Below, one piece after another: positions 6,981 to 7,644 of a stretch of 7,644 nt of DNA (the stretch's first letter is position 1; each line of letters starts with the position of its first letter). The translations under genes and the position numbers were made by a program. Below the pieces are notes generated by a model, which did not search any database, was not told the DNA's origin, and was given only the letters and a program-made list of their open reading frames with translations. Source of the stretch: Deltaproteobacteria bacterium (lineage in GTDB: Bacteria; Myxococcota_A; SURF-8); the NCBI GenBank assembly GCA_029570245.1, contig JAKQSH010000082.1:1-7644 (forward strand), given 5' to 3'.

Positions 6981-7010
6981 ATTTTCGGTTTTCAGCAGGC
7001 CTGCTGTCAA
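6981..7010 (-). promoter_or_regulatory. Candidate sigma-70-type promoter of hflX with palindromic spacer
   Basis: On the minus strand a perfect TTGACA -35 box (7010-7005) is followed after 18 bases by GAAAAT (6986-6981, 4 of 6 consensus bases). A perfect 14-base palindrome fills most of the spacer. Transcription would start near 6975, giving a leader of about 45 bases before the proposed ATC start. It is a consensus match only. Confidence 0.45.
6993..7006. promoter_or_regulatory. 14-base perfect palindrome, operator-like, in the hflX promoter
   Basis: CAGCAGGCCTGCTG is self-complementary over 14 bases and overlaps the last two bases of the proposed -35 box. It is GC-rich within AT-rich surroundings. 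A dimeric repressor bound here would block the hflX promoter; the site also lies about 80 to 90 bases from the divergent HD-GYP gene. No regulator can be named from the sequence. Confidence 0.45.
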
Positions 7011-7033
7011 GAATTTAAAGAGTATTCTTCAGC

Positions 7034-7063
7034 TTGCCACAATCGCACGCTGTATGTTATCTG
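7034..7063 (+). promoter_or_regulatory. Weak candidate extended -10 promoter of the HD-GYP gene
   Basis: TTGCCA (7034-7039) is followed after 18 bases by TATCTG (7058-7063), which carries an upstream TG at 7055-7056 as in extended -10 promoters. The match is modest, but it is the best placed candidate in the short divergent gap between hflX and this gene. Confidence 0.25.
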
Positions 7064-7085
7064 TAAACAACGGAAAAAAAGCGCA

Positions 7086-7644
7086 ATGGCGCGCGCAAAC
7101 AATGGAGCATTTCTATTGACCTCCGCACAAGTAAAACATATAGGCGGCTTTTCTCCGGCAGAATTCTTTTCCAGCCTGGGGCTTATGCAGGACCTGGAAT
7201 TCGATACTCAGCTTCTGCATTCGTGGCGTGTCGCCCTGGCGTCATACCGCATGGCCGGTAAGCTGTGCCCAGAAAACGCCGTTAAAGTTTTTTATGCTGC
7301 GCTGCTGGCCGACGTGGGAGCCATACACTTCAGCCGTCACATTGTACATTCGCTGATGGCTGCCCCGGCTGGAATAAACCAGAAATCGCGCGTCGATCTT
7401 TTCTTTCACCCGGAAATCGCCTACAAAAGCCTGCGCGAAATGCCCAGGCTGGGAACAGTAGCCGATCTGGTGCGCATGCACCACGAAAACATCGACGGTT
7501 CAGGCTATCCGCGTGGATTGCGCGAAGGCGATATTCCTAAGGAAGCAATGATATTGCGTCTGGCCGACATGCTCGATCTTGTGATAAGAACCGAGCATCC
7601 GGAAAACCCGGACGAGGTGCGACGCTCGCTCAAGCCTTTCATCG
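7086..7644 (+). CDS. HD-GYP-type domain protein with a degenerate HD motif (C-terminus cut off)
   Basis: The frame is open from ATG 7086 to the right edge (186 complete codons). HD-GYP proteins usually hydrolyse cyclic di-GMP through a di- or tri-iron centre, which HD and GYP motifs help to build. The diagnostic block HHENIDGSGYPRGL is at 132-145, followed by the usual GDIP. H45 in LLHSWRVA, H108-P109, and the D161/D164 segment LADMLDLV are also in place. The core motif HDIGK, however, reads ADVGA (75-79), so the metal-binding histidine is Ala75 and the following lysine is also lost; D76 remains. Activity is therefore doubtful, and a binding or regulatory role is possible. An in-frame TTG at 7116 has a better ribosome binding site (GGAG at 7104-7107, 8 bases away) than the ATG and may be the real start. 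No sensor domain is seen before the HD region. It is divergent from hflX. Confidence 0.88.
   Translation, partial: MARANNGAFLLTSAQVKHIGGFSPAEFFSSLGLMQDLEFDTQLLHSWRVALASYRMAGKLCPENAVKVFYAALLADVGAIHFSRHIVHSLMAAPAGINQKSRVDLFFHPEIAYKSLREMPRLGTVADLVRMHHENIDGSGYPRGLREGDIPKEAMILRLADMLDLVIRTEHPENPDEVRRSLKPFI

Noticed and set aside
7116..7144. TTGACC, 17 bases, TATAGG resembling a plus-strand promoter inside the HD-GYP gene start.
   Set aside because: It lies within the likely coding start, and no suitable start codon with a ribosome binding site follows shortly after it; probably chance.

Overview
The window looks like chromosome from a Gram-negative bacterium of the deltaproteobacterial grade (Myxococcota, Bradymonadota or Desulfobacterota type). 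Three things point there: two lipobox signal peptides; a mosaic exported lipoprotein that combines a Cys-rich module, a Gly-Glu linker, ASH/choice-of-anchor-D-like repeats, a MopE-like Cys/Asp motif and a DUF1565-like beta-helix; and the long form of HflX with a large N-terminal extension. This lineage assignment is inference from protein architecture. No rRNA, tRNA, mobile element, CRISPR array or phage gene was seen.

Layout: four genes lie on the minus strand and one on the plus strand. Reading the minus strand in its transcription direction, the order is hflX (about 6930 to 5248), a secreted archaemetzincin-like zinc protease with C-terminal TPR-like repeats (5164 to 3839), a lipoprotein with a Peptidase_MA-like zinc protease domain (3855 to 3031, overlapping the previous gene by 17 bases), and a very large mosaic surface lipoprotein (2901 to beyond base 1; 967 residues are visible and the C-terminus is cut off). 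Divergent from hflX, a plus-strand gene begins at about 7086 and runs off the right edge. It encodes an HD-GYP-type protein whose HD motif has lost its histidine.

The two protease genes are almost certainly co-transcribed and may be translationally coupled. hflX lies 83 bases upstream of them with no visible terminator, so it may lead the same transcript. The large lipoprotein has its own plausible promoter and ribosome binding site after the second protease gene. Two well-formed palindromes lie in control regions: a 14-base one between the proposed -35 and -10 of hflX, and a 19-base one in the proposed leader of the large lipoprotein.

The most notable points are the apparent non-ATG/GTG/TTG start of hflX, the altered metal site of the HD-GYP protein, and the pair of unrelated exported zinc proteases between hflX and a large surface lipoprotein. 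A functional link, with the proteases acting on envelope proteins or on the lipoprotein itself, is speculation from position only.
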